NCBI GenBank assembly: GCA_965248715.1
Contig: CBDFKB010000008.1
Span: 124,001-188,000, forward strand
Direction: 5' to 3'
Length of the DNA stretch: 64,000 nt
Source of the DNA: CBDFKB01 sp965248715
GTDB taxonomy: Bacteria > Pseudomonadota > Alphaproteobacteria > Rhizobiales > Rhizobiaceae
Shown here: positions 54,539 to 62,840 of the stretch, in pieces
Position numbering within the stretch: position 1 is the first letter of the stretch
Layout of the letters: each line of letters begins with the position of its first letter
Notes under the pieces: model-generated
Told to the model about the DNA's origin: nothing
The model's input: only the letters and a program-made list of their open reading frames with translations
Database searches by the model: none
Made by a program: the position numbers and the translations under genes

Positions 54539-55345
54539 TTATTGAATGTTTATTAGAAACGATAGAACATTTTCCCGCAACAATTCCGGCTTGTTAACAA
54601 CAAACATATGGTTCTCACCCTCAAGTGCAATGAATTGCGCACCTTTGATGCGGTTGGCCAGTTCCTCGCTTTCTTCCCTGGTACCAAAATCATCTTCAGT
54701 GCCGGTGATCACAAGGGTCGGGCAGGCGATTTTTTTGTAATCGCTTTTTTCCAGCTCCAGCGGTTTGATCCACATTGGCCACGCCTGACATATCAGGGCG
54801 TACCAGTTGGTTCGTTTATGTGCCCACCAAAGCGACAGGGCATCGAAGGGGTATTTGACGATGTAAGCCCATTTTGTCGGCGGGTGGCGATAATCCGGGG
54901 TGGCGTAATATTTTTCGATGCCGCGCTTGTAGCTGTCGGACACCCCTAGAAACGGGTGTATGCCAATCAGCACCTGTCGGGCAAACAGTTGCGGAGAATA
55001 CACCGACATGTGTAAGGCAATCAACGCGCCTGATGAATGGCCCATGATGATCGGTTTTTGCTTGTCGAGGCCAAGCGCTTCCAAAAACCCGATCATGTCC
55101 CATGCCAATTGACCATAGGAGATGAATTTTCCATCAGGATTGTTGGTGCCACCATGGCCACGGTGATCCGGTGAAATAATGTGGAAGTGCTGGCTCAATG
55201 GCTGATAATGTTTCGACCAGTTCAAAGTGCCGGTTAACCCACCGCCATGAAACAGCACCAAAATCGGCGCATCCGGTGATCCCATCTCACGATAAAAAAA
55301 CCGCATACCGTTGGCGTTGATGTACTTCTCTTTGATGGCCACCAT
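54539..55345 (-). CDS. Alpha/beta hydrolase
   Basis: 268 residues, cytoplasmic. Oxyanion region VLFHGGGLTGTLNWSKHY, HRGHG motif in ISPDHRGHGGTNNPDG, nucleophile Ser in IIMGHSSGALIALHM, acid in LVITGTEDDFGTREE and His in ALEGENHMFVVNKPELL, so the triad is complete. Substrate unknown. It is five bases upstream of the LuxR gene and is the first gene of this operon. An ester or lactone, possibly a signal molecule, is a reasonable guess (inference). Confidence 0.88.
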   Translation of the reverse strand: MVAIKEKYINANGMRFFYREMGSPDAPILVLFHGGGLTGTLNWSKHYQPLSQHFHIISPDHRGHGGTNNPDGKFISYGQLAWDMIGFLEALGLDKQKPIIMGHSSGALIALHMSVYSPQLFARQVLIGIHPFLGVSDSYKRGIEKYYATPDYRHPPTKWAYIVKYPFDALSLWWAHKRTNWYALICQAWPMWIKPLELEKSDYKKIACPTLVITGTEDDFGTREESEELANRIKGAQFIALEGENHMFVVNKPELLRENVLSFLINIQ

Positions 55346-55390
55346 GGATCTATTCTATTCTACAGGTTCCGATTTGATACTACACGAAAC

Positions 55391-55406
55391 TCTCATCGGC
55401 TTGAGA
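55391..55406. promoter_or_regulatory. Dyad upstream of the hydrolase-luxR operon
   Basis: TCTCATCGGCTTGAGA: two perfect 5-bp arms (TCTCA / TGAGA) with a 6-bp spacer, about 46 bp before the hydrolase start. Size and position suit a LuxR operator, but the arms are short and chance is possible. Confidence 0.25.
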
Positions 55407-55439
55407 ACGCACAATATGCACACCATGTTTTGGTTCGGT

Positions 55440-57908
55440 TCAATTCAACGGAATGGTCAAACCCCCGGTCAGCGACCACGATTGAACACTGTCCTGAAAT
55501 AGGCCGTAACTGGCACCGATATTGGCGGTGGTACCATTGTCAAAAGCAAATCCAACCCCGCCATTGAGCGTTGCTCCCAGGCCAAGCTGTTTGGCCTCAA
55601 CATCGTTGATCAATGTGGCGGTGAGTTTTTCGCGCTGGTTGAAGTTTGCAGAGATGCCAATAAAGGGCGTGATGGCGGCGAAATTGCCAACATCCGTGAA
55701 AGAGCGTGATAGCCCTGCATTGGCGCTGAAATTTGCGCTGTTGATGCTTGATCCGGGCACAAACAACGCATTGCTGTCGGTAAAAGCCTCGCGGGTTACC
55801 TGTGAAATTGCGGCGTTGAGGCTGGTTGAAAAGGTGACCTGGTTCAGCTTGAGTGAGTTGGAAAGTGAAGCGCTTGCCGATAAAACATCCACATCGAAAC
55901 TTCCGATTGCCCCGCCAATGTTGACGTCGTTGAGGCCGTGGGTATAGGCGGCGGCGAGGTTGAATGTACCATTGGCCGTGAGTTTTCGCCGGGCGGAAAC
56001 GGCAACAGAGAAATAGTCTCCGTTGATCTGTGTATCGGTCGCGTCGGAATCTGCGCTCGCATGCTTGTACGAGCCGGTGATGCCAAGCACAGTGCGCGCA
56101 TCAATTTTTACCTGCGCCCCAAGCGCAACATTCCAGGCTTGCGCTACGCGATCGGCATTTTTGCGGTTATCGCCGGAAAACGAGCCGGAAGTGTTGAGAA
56201 AGATCACCCACGGATTGGGGCCGGATTTGTCGCCAAAATAGAAATTTCCGTTAAAGCCATCGCCGTCAAAAATTGGCACCAACGAGCCTCCCTGGAAACG
56301 GGAATTGTCAAATTTTGACAGATATTTGAGTGAATTATCGCTGGTTGCTTTTCTGACGTATGTTCTGTTGAGTACCGCATCAAAACGTTTGTTGGCGGGG
56401 TCGTGCTCTTCAGGCAAGTAGTTGGAGGTAGTCGAAGCGTTTTCAATTACCGATTGTATTTGTCTGATGTGAATATTGTTATCTATTATTCGTCCATTTG
56501 CACCAGAAATGATACGATTTGTTATAGCATTATCAAGCGGATCATCAACACCAATAACATCACGACTATCTTTGGCTGATTTTACGGCAAAATTTTCTGC
56601 AATTATTGCTTCTTTCAAAAATTCTATAATATTATACCCAATATTTTCACTAATTGAACATTTATTATTTCGTAATTGTTTCATAGCTGAATCGAGGGTT
56701 ATCTGTGAATCGTCGCGCTCTTTCCCTTTTCTTGTGTTTTGTGCCAATTGCTCTACTGCTAGCTCGATTTCGGCAACAATATCGTCGCATTTTGTTCTGG
56801 TAGTTGCATCCAAATTAACCGCAGGTTCTCCAACCGGCGTCGCTGGCTCAATCGGCACGCCGCGCCTGCCAGGCACAGAAACCGCAATGCCGTCGTCACA
56901 ATTTTTTCCTCTGACTGCTCTATTGGCTTCATCCAGTGCGATTTTGGCAGAGGCGATATCAACTACTGTCTTGGCAGATTGTAGTCTCGCTGCGGCAGTA
57001 CTAACTGCATCCAGTAGGTCGCCGCATTCAAGCTCAGCCAGTTTTTCTGGCGACAAAGGTTCCACTTCGATGGGCCCCGGGCGCTGGACGACGGAGATCA
57101 GATTGCAATCGTTATCGGTGAAGGCCCCTTCGGCATTTTGCAGGTTGCTTATTGCAATTAGTCTTTTTGTGTCATCATCAGCAATGAGACTATTTTCTAG
57201 TTTATTTAAAGCGGCTTCCGCATCATCTATATCTTGTTTCAACTCCCCGCAGTCTTTGGCTAGCAAGTCCGGAATGCCGCCGCCAATGCCAACAAATGCT
57301 CCGATTTGTGGATCGACGACGAGCGTCAGCAGATCATCAATAGTTGCAGCCGCCTTTTTGCCTTCGATAGACGTATCATCGGTCGGTTCATCTGGCGTAT
57401 CCGGTTCGTCCGGCGTATCCGGTTCGTCTGGCGTATCCGGTTCATCTGGCGGCTGGACGACTGTACCCGTGCAATCGAAATTTATAGTCACCGAACCACC
57501 GGTAATTAGTCCGCTTACCGCGATGATCACCGCGCTGTTGGAAAAACCGCGTGATTCATTCACCGTGATTGAGCCGGATAAAGTTTGCGAAACAACGCTG
57601 GCAGAATTATCAAGCGACACCCGTTGCCCAGCATAGGTGATATCAACCTTGGCGCCGGCTGGCACGTTGGCGCTGAAACCAATACCCGTGCCGTTATCGA
57701 GATTGAATAATTGAAAAGAATTGAGCGAGGAATTGCCGTTTGTATTGGCGGTAAAACTGGCGGAATTGAGCGCATCACAATCAGCAGTATCGGCATGGGC
57801 AGATGATACCATCCCAAGAGCGAACACAAGAATGGATGCACCTGCCAAGGCCAGCGTCCGGATCCGGGCCATCAGCAATGAAGCCGCCAACAACTTTTGA
57901 ATACGCAT
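55440..57908 (-). CDS. Autotransporter-like outer-membrane protein
   Basis: 822 residues from the ATG at 57908 (GGAG twice upstream). A long signal peptide (about 39 residues, ending SSAHA) is followed by a beta-rich domain to about 150, a hinge of repeated PDEPDT units encoded by an 18-bp tandem repeat, a Cys-containing helical region (about 190-500) and a C-terminal beta-barrel of about 280 residues (GNFYFGDKSGPNPWVIFLN to SLTGGLTIPLN). The barrel resembles autotransporter beta domains, but the last residue is Asn, not the usual Phe/Trp. The passenger role is unknown, possibly adhesion. No assembly-partner gene is nearby. Confidence 0.75.
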   Translation of the reverse strand: MRIQKLLAASLLMARIRTLALAGASILVFALGMVSSAHADTADCDALNSASFTANTNGNSSLNSFQLFNLDNGTGIGFSANVPAGAKVDITYAGQRVSLDNSASVVSQTLSGSITVNESRGFSNSAVIIAVSGLITGGSVTINFDCTGTVVQPPDEPDTPDEPDTPDEPDTPDEPTDDTSIEGKKAAATIDDLLTLVVDPQIGAFVGIGGGIPDLLAKDCGELKQDIDDAEAALNKLENSLIADDDTKRLIAISNLQNAEGAFTDNDCNLISVVQRPGPIEVEPLSPEKLAELECGDLLDAVSTAAARLQSAKTVVDIASAKIALDEANRAVRGKNCDDGIAVSVPGRRGVPIEPATPVGEPAVNLDATTRTKCDDIVAEIELAVEQLAQNTRKGKERDDSQITLDSAMKQLRNNKCSISENIGYNIIEFLKEAIIAENFAVKSAKDSRDVIGVDDPLDNAITNRIISGANGRIIDNNIHIRQIQSVIENASTTSNYLPEEHDPANKRFDAVLNRTYVRKATSDNSLKYLSKFDNSRFQGGSLVPIFDGDGFNGNFYFGDKSGPNPWVIFLNTSGSFSGDNRKNADRVAQAWNVALGAQVKIDARTVLGITGSYKHASADSDATDTQINGDYFSVAVSARRKLTANGTFNLAAAYTHGLNDVNIGGAIGSFDVDVLSASASLSNSLKLNQVTFSTSLNAAISQVTREAFTDSNALFVPGSSINSANFSANAGLSRSFTDVGNFAAITPFIGISANFNQREKLTATLINDVEAKQLGLGATLNGGVGFAFDNGTTANIGASYGLFQDSVQSWSLTGGLTIPLN
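57385..57451 (-). repeat. 18-bp tandem repeat encoding PDEPDT units
   Basis: About four copies of an 18-bp unit (GTATCCGGTTCGTCTGGC on the plus strand) inside the autotransporter-like gene. The copies differ at a few third positions. Each whole unit keeps frame, so copy-number change would alter hinge length without disrupting the protein. Confidence 0.85.
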
Positions 57909-58088
57909 TACTCCAACTCCCAGAACTCGGTTATTTGTTTTAGGAGCATAAGAACCCGGACCGATGATAGCACCTACCCGTTCGAGTAGGTTTTGAAACT
58001 TTCTGCACAAGCGCATGGAGCCGCAAACTGGACACCTCAATTACCGGTGATTTCGGTGTAGCTGGGCACTTTTGGGGTTTGGTGGATA

Positions 58089-58192
58089 GAGCGTGTCACC
58101 CAAAAGTGGGTACCGGTTTTGGGAAAAATGACACGCATAAACAAAGAGATAGCGCGACGAAGCTATTCCAACGTTTCGTGACAAGCGCTAGG
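58089..58192 (+). repeat. R1 two-hairpin repeat, copy C
   Basis: Full-length copy, AGCGTGTCACCCAAAAGTGG through GACAAGCGCTAGGG, about 95 percent like copies A and B1 by eye. Intergenic. Confidence 0.9.
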
Positions 58193-58318
58193 GTTTGTCA
58201 CCGAAAAAAGTCGCGGAGGCGATGTTGGTGGCGTGTATGGCGCAGGAGTCAAATTGAGCTATACCCAAAGCACTCAATAAACTTGTGTTTTAGGGTATAA
58301 ATGTTTTTTTGTTCCATA

Positions 58319-58356
58319 CACTTATCCGAAAACCGGTGCCCACTTTTCGGGTGCAT
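58319..58356 (-). repeat. R1 half-repeat, copy D
   Basis: CTTATCCGAAAACCGGTGCC followed by CACTTTTCGGGTGCATGG: only the inner part of hairpin 1, in inverted orientation relative to copy C. It closely matches half copy E at 61445. Confidence 0.65.
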
Positions 58357-58392
58357 GGAGTATATATCGAGTTTCTTTGATAGTATGGACCG

Positions 58393-59775
58393 TTACAAAT
58401 TCTTCCAGGAGTTGAGCGCATCGCCGAATACCTTGGCTCCCTGCGCGCCTTTTTCAAGCGTCAGCATGGCGCGCTTGCCGGTGGTGTAGCCGATCGGGAT
58501 GTCAACAAATTCGCTTTGTTCCATCAACGAAAGATTGCTGTCGACGGCCTGTTGAAGATTGTTCAGGGCAATGATGAACAGGCCGGAATCGATCTTGGCC
58601 GGCACCGCCACCAGCGGTTCACCTCTGGCATTTTCACTCGATTTCATTAGGAACCGGCGCACGTCTTCCACCTTGCCGCCGCTAAACCCGTCCGGAACCG
58701 AAAACACTAATTCTATCAAATGGCTGGCGGGCAATGATACGTCGACATTGCGTTTGATCGTCATCAACATTACCAGGCCACGAGTGGGAATTTCCACCTG
58801 GGCGCGGATTGCTGATTCCGGTGGAAATCCGTCCCCCGGCGATTCCTTGATTGTGCTCCATACCACCGAGCCATTATCAGCGGTGGTTTCCGATATGCTG
58901 CCACCTTCTTCGTATAATGCGGCGGTCTGGGAAATGACCGGGGCAGTCGAGGCTTGCCCGGTACTATCCGCAGTAGCAGCTTCGTCTTCGGTAGCAGCGA
59001 CCTCACTTTCACCGGTTCCGCCATCTTGCGGCGCGTCGGCGGCAGTTACCTCGCCCTCGTTGCCCAGCCGCTCTTCGACCTTGGCCTTGCCGCCAGCTTC
59101 TTTTACCGCGACCTTGCCAGCGCCATCATCTTCGCTGTTGGTACCATCGCTGGCGACCATTGGCGTGCTGCCGTCGCCCAGCAACCGTTCGCGATTTATC
59201 CACAACCCATAGGCACCAGCCGCCACCACAGCCAGGCCCAACAGCACCGGTAAAACCGCCGACATCCAGCCAAATCGGCGATCGCCTTGCTGTCGTGCGG
59301 TTTCAATATGTTCCGGCGGCGGCGGCACAGTAATTTCGTGTTGAGGCACCGGCGGTCGCGGCGCAGTAATTGCAGCCGGCGAAGCTTGCGCGGCGGCTGG
59401 TGTTGCAATAGTTGGTGCTGGCACCGGTTCGGTTTGCGGCGGCGGCGCTGGAGCCGATGCTGCTTGCGGTTGGGTCGACCGCGATGCGGCCAAAATGCTC
59501 GCCGCTGTCGCGCCAGGTTGTGGAGCGGTTGCTGGCGCAGGCGCGGCCTGGCCACCAACCGGCGCCACGTTAAATTCGCTTTCAATGCGATCGATCGCCT
59601 GGTCTACATCGGCCATATGTTTGGCGATCAACGTTTCGTCGGGAGTTGGCACGATAGTGCGCAGGCGCCGTTCAACCGCGGCCTTCGCCTTGGCGTACAC
59701 CTGGGCGCGAACTTGCGGTTGGGAGGCGCGCGAGTCGGTAATCGTGCGTTTCAATATCGCGTAATAGTCTGCCAT
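58393..59775 (-). CDS. Conserved Pro/Ala-rich single-pass membrane protein
   Basis: 460 residues from the ATG at 59775 (MADYYAILKRTITDSRASQP). An N-terminal ~65-residue helical domain is followed by a Pro/Ala-rich linker (about 75-170), one membrane helix (VLPVLLGLAVVAAGAYGLWI, about 185-205), an acidic low-complexity region, and a C-terminal periplasmic domain (TRGLVMLMTIKRNVDVSLPA, SHLIELVFSVPDGFSGG). Similar proteins sit beside purA in other Hyphomicrobiales (recalled). Function unknown. purA lies 219 bp upstream on the same strand. Confidence 0.8.
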   Translation of the reverse strand: MADYYAILKRTITDSRASQPQVRAQVYAKAKAAVERRLRTIVPTPDETLIAKHMADVDQAIDRIESEFNVAPVGGQAAPAPATAPQPGATAASILAASRSTQPQAASAPAPPPQTEPVPAPTIATPAAAQASPAAITAPRPPVPQHEITVPPPPEHIETARQQGDRRFGWMSAVLPVLLGLAVVAAGAYGLWINRERLLGDGSTPMVASDGTNSEDDGAGKVAVKEAGGKAKVEERLGNEGEVTAADAPQDGGTGESEVAATEDEAATADSTGQASTAPVISQTAALYEEGGSISETTADNGSVVWSTIKESPGDGFPPESAIRAQVEIPTRGLVMLMTIKRNVDVSLPASHLIELVFSVPDGFSGGKVEDVRRFLMKSSENARGEPLVAVPAKIDSGLFIIALNNLQQAVDSNLSLMEQSEFVDIPIGYTTGKRAMLTLEKGAQGAKVFGDALNSWKNL

Positions 59776-59994
59776 GTTTCCCCGTTTTCGATCGCCGGTG
59801 CCGGCGCTTTGCCGAAAGCGCTGCAATCCCTGCTACCTGCCCCGGTAACCGCCAAGATTATTATTGCATTACATGCCATATGGAAACCGGCAAGCGGTTG
59901 GTGAACCCGTAATGCTTTATATGCCTATTCGCCAATGGCGCAACAAACCGTAAACTGGGGTGGGAATATGCCCCAATATCGAGTTTTATTGATG

Positions 59995-61287
59995 TCACCC
60001 CTGATAGGGGTCTTGTACCAAAATGGTGTCGTCGCGTTCCGGACTGGTGGACAACAACGCCACCGGTGCGCCGATCAGTTCCTCGACATGGCGGACATAT
60101 TTCACCGCCTGGGCCGGCAAATCGTTCCAGGTACGCGCGCCAGCCGTAGTGTCGTGCCAGCCCTCAAGGGTTTCATAGATCGGCTCCACCCGCGCCTGCT
60201 GGCCTTGGCTGGCGGGAAAATAGTCGATCTCTTTTCCGTCAAGCCGGTATCTGATGCAAATTTTTAGTTCATCCATGCCATCCAGCACGTCGAGCTTGGT
60301 AAGCGCGATACCGTCCATGCCGTTGGTGATAACCGCCTGACGCACCATGACCGCATCGAACCAGCCACAGCGCCGCTTGCGGCCAGTCACTGTACCGAAT
60401 TCATGGCCGCGCTCGCCCAATAATTGCCCGATATCGTTTTGCTGTTCGGTTGGAAAAGGCCCTTCGCCGACCCTTGTAGTGTAGGCCTTGGTGATACCAA
60501 GCACATAGCCGACGGCGCTTGGGCCGAGCCCGGAGCCCGCCGCCGCCTGGCCAGCAACCGTGTTCGACGAGGTAACAAACGGGTAGGTGCCGTGGTCAAT
60601 GTCCAACATAGTGCCCTGAGCACCCTCGAACAGGATGCGCGACCCTTTGCGCCGCTCTTGGTCGAGCAACCGCCACACAGTATCGCGGAACGGCAATATC
60701 TTGCCGGCGATCGACGATAATTCTTCAAACAGCGCTTGTTGGCGGATCTCTTCGTGGCCAAGCGCTTTGCGTAGCAAATTGTGATGCGATAATAAGCGGT
60801 CGATCTTACCCGGCAGGGTTTCCAAATTTGCCAAATCCATCACCCTGACTGCACGCCGGCCAACTTTATCCTCATAGGCTGGACCGATGCCGCGCATGGT
60901 TGTGCCAATCTTTGTGCCGGTTAGCGAACTTTCACGGATCGCATCGAGTTCACGGTGTATGGACAAAATCAGCGTCGCATTGTCAGCAACCCGAAGATTG
61001 GCCGGGGTAACTTCGACACCTTGGCCGCGCAGCCGCTCGATTTCGTCGGCCAGCGCGTGCGGGTCGACCACCACCCCATTGCCGATCACCGACAGTTTGC
61101 CCTGCCTAACCACCCCCGACGGCAACAGCGAAAGCTTGTAACTGACCCCGTCGATCACCAGGGTATGGCCAGCATTGTGCCCACCCTGGAACCGTACCAC
61201 CACATCGGCGCGTTCCGACAACCAGTCGACGATCTTGCCCTTGCCCTCATCGCCCCATTGCGAGCCGACTACCACCACATTGGTCAC
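59995..61287 (-). CDS. purA: Adenylosuccinate synthetase
   Basis: 430 residues from a GTG at 61287 with GAGGAAA upstream. Joins IMP and aspartate with GTP in AMP synthesis. Motifs are VVVGSQWGDEGKGKIVDWLS (P-loop), FQGGHNAGHTLVIDG, TTMRGIGPAYEDKVGRRAVR, FEGAQGTMLDIDHGTYPFVT and GVGEGPFPTE-like TRVGEGPFPTEQQND. Full family length. With guaA and guaB it gives three purine genes in the window, not in one operon. Confidence 0.96.
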   Translation of the reverse strand: MTNVVVVGSQWGDEGKGKIVDWLSERADVVVRFQGGHNAGHTLVIDGVSYKLSLLPSGVVRQGKLSVIGNGVVVDPHALADEIERLRGQGVEVTPANLRVADNATLILSIHRELDAIRESSLTGTKIGTTMRGIGPAYEDKVGRRAVRVMDLANLETLPGKIDRLLSHHNLLRKALGHEEIRQQALFEELSSIAGKILPFRDTVWRLLDQERRKGSRILFEGAQGTMLDIDHGTYPFVTSSNTVAGQAAAGSGLGPSAVGYVLGITKAYTTRVGEGPFPTEQQNDIGQLLGERGHEFGTVTGRKRRCGWFDAVMVRQAVITNGMDGIALTKLDVLDGMDELKICIRYRLDGKEIDYFPASQGQQARVEPIYETLEGWHDTTAGARTWNDLPAQAVKYVRHVEELIGAPVALLSTSPERDDTILVQDPYQG

Positions 61288-61444
61288 GCGTTTGTTTCCT
61301 CAATCATGAATTCAACCGGAGATGGCTCTAAGCGATTGCCGGGGTTTGGGCAAGCTTGCGGGAGTGTGAAGGAAGCCCTTAGAGCCGGTTTGGCGTAAAT
61401 CGAATTGCTCAACGTGCTCTGTTAGGTTTGTTTTGGCGCGTATT

Positions 61445-61487
61445 CTTATCCGAAAACCGGTGCCCACTTTTGGGTGACACGCTCTAG
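61445..61487 (+). repeat. R1 half-repeat, copy E, interrupted by the IS
   Basis: CTTATCCGAAAACCGGTGCC..ACTTTTGGGTGACACGCTCTAG. The terminal CTAG is the left copy of the IS target duplication. Confidence 0.8.
61484..61487 (+). repeat. IS target-site duplication, left copy
   Basis: CTAG directly before the left inverted repeat; matched at the right junction. Confidence 0.8.
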
Positions 61488-61505
61488 CAGGGTGCTGAAA
61501 AGCTC

Positions 61506-61696
61506 CTAGTGGAATGAATTTGACATTTGGTGCCCATTTGCAGCTTCGTCGTTTGTCAAATGTCAAATGTCAAATGTCAAATGTCAAATTTAAAAATTCC
61601 ACTAGATTCAATATCTTGCTAGTGGTTCTTTTGATTCTAACATTTGCAAACCAGTGTGTTGCAACGGGACGTAAATGTTAGAATCGAACCACTAGC
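61506..61696 (+). repeat. R2 two-hairpin element, copy 2, inside the IS
   Basis: Hairpin 1 spans CTAGTGGAAT (61506) to ATTCCACTAG (61605). Hairpin 2 spans GCTAGTGGTTC..GATTCTAACATTTGC (61618) to GTAAATGTTAGAATCGAACC..ACTAGC (61696). It aligns along its length with the diverged copy at 2833-3002. It lies upstream of the transposase gene. Confidence 0.8.
61554..61588 (+). repeat. TGTCAAA tandem repeat
   Basis: Five perfect tandem copies of a 7-bp unit within hairpin 1 of the R2 element. The copy at 2833 has only about two degenerate units, so the array has expanded here. Confidence 0.9.
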
Positions 61697-61745
61697 ATTG
61701 ATATTGTTATCGTGATTCTGTGTTTACAGAAACATGGAGGTATTG

Positions 61746-62840
61746 ATGTGCGGTGGTGACGAAGAAACGGGAACATTGTTCAGTTATGTTGATCTGGAGG
61801 GTCGTGTTCCGGCTCGCCGCCCCTTGCGATTGATTGCCGGAATTGTGAATGATGTTCTTGCCGAGTTATCACAGGAATTTTCTGCGATGTATTCGCATAC
61901 GGGCCACCCTTCGATTTCACCGGAAAGGCTATTACGGGCTTTGTTGTTGCAGGCGTTTTATTCGATCCGTTCAGAGCGCCAGTTGATGGAGCAGTTGAAC
62001 TTCAATCTTCTTTACCGTTGGTTTGTGGGACTGGGTATTGATGATACGGTGTGGGATGCAAGCGTGTTTTGCAAGAACCGGGACCGGCTGCTGGATGCGC
62101 AGATATCACCCAAGTTCCTTTCCGCCATCATTGCCCATAAGAAGGTTGCGCGGCTGCTGAGCCATGAACATTTTAGCGTTGATGGCACGCTGGTGGAGGC
62201 TTGGGCCTCGATGAAGTCTTTTTTGCCCAAAGACGGTGACCCTGGCGGCAATGACCGCGATGGCGCACGCAATGCTGAAAGTAACTTTCGCGGCCAGAAG
62301 CGCAAGAACGATACCCATGCCAGCACCACTGATCCTGATGCACGTCTTTATCGCAAGGGTTCTGGTAAATTCGCTCGATTGTGTTTTATGGGCCATGCAT
62401 TGATGGAGAACCGTCATCGGCTAGCTGTTGGTGCTATGGTGACGAGCGCAAATGGCACAGCCGAACGTGAAGCAGCTCTTGAAATGATGGATACACATGC
62501 GCCTCCAACTGGTGCCACACAAACCCGCACTTTGGGAGCTGACAAGGGTTATGATGCGTGGCGCTTTCGCCAGGCTTTAAGAGACCGCTCAATCGAGCCG
62601 CATGTGGCTCATCGCAAGGAATTTGGCTGGGGTGGCCAGCCCATCCAGACAACTCCTGCTCATCAGCAATCCCAACGCAACCGCAAACGTATCGAAGAGA
62701 TATTCGGTTGGGTCAAGACCATTGCCGGACAGGCCAAAACCGCCTTTAAGGGGCGAGACAGGGTGGAGGCATCCTTTAGCCTGTCAGTTGCCGCTTACAA
62801 TCTGATCCGGTTACCTAAATTGCTGGAGGCGGTGCCATGA
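61746..62840 (+). CDS. IS5 family transposase
   Basis: 364 residues from the ATG at 61746, which has GGAGG seven bases upstream; an ATG at 61734 is also in frame. N-terminal DUF772-type helix-turn-helix region (SPERLLRALLLQAFYSIRSE RQLMEQLNFN split). The DDE catalytic core is indicated by FSVDGTLVEAWASMKSF (first D), TLGADKGYDAWRFRQAL (second D) and NRKRIEEIFGWVKTIAG (E). The protein appears intact. Its last codons overlap the passenger gene (ATGA). Confidence 0.93.
   Translation: MCGGDEETGTLFSYVDLEGRVPARRPLRLIAGIVNDVLAELSQEFSAMYSHTGHPSISPERLLRALLLQAFYSIRSERQLMEQLNFNLLYRWFVGLGIDDTVWDASVFCKNRDRLLDAQISPKFLSAIIAHKKVARLLSHEHFSVDGTLVEAWASMKSFLPKDGDPGGNDRDGARNAESNFRGQKRKNDTHASTTDPDARLYRKGSGKFARLCFMGHALMENRHRLAVGAMVTSANGTAEREAALEMMDTHAPPTGATQTRTLGADKGYDAWRFRQALRDRSIEPHVAHRKEFGWGGQPIQTTPAHQQSQRNRKRIEEIFGWVKTIAGQAKTAFKGRDRVEASFSLSVAAYNLIRLPKLLEAVP

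Larger units (their letters stand above)
57909..58392. other. Intergenic region with R1 repeats
   Basis: 484 bp upstream of the autotransporter-like gene, containing R1 copy C (58089-58192) and half copy D (58319-58356). The autotransporter promoter must lie between about 57925 and 58089. No gene seen. Confidence 0.5.

Noticed and set aside
61554..61588. Possible CRISPR-like array
   Set aside because: The unit is 7 bp with no spacers; a simple tandem repeat.
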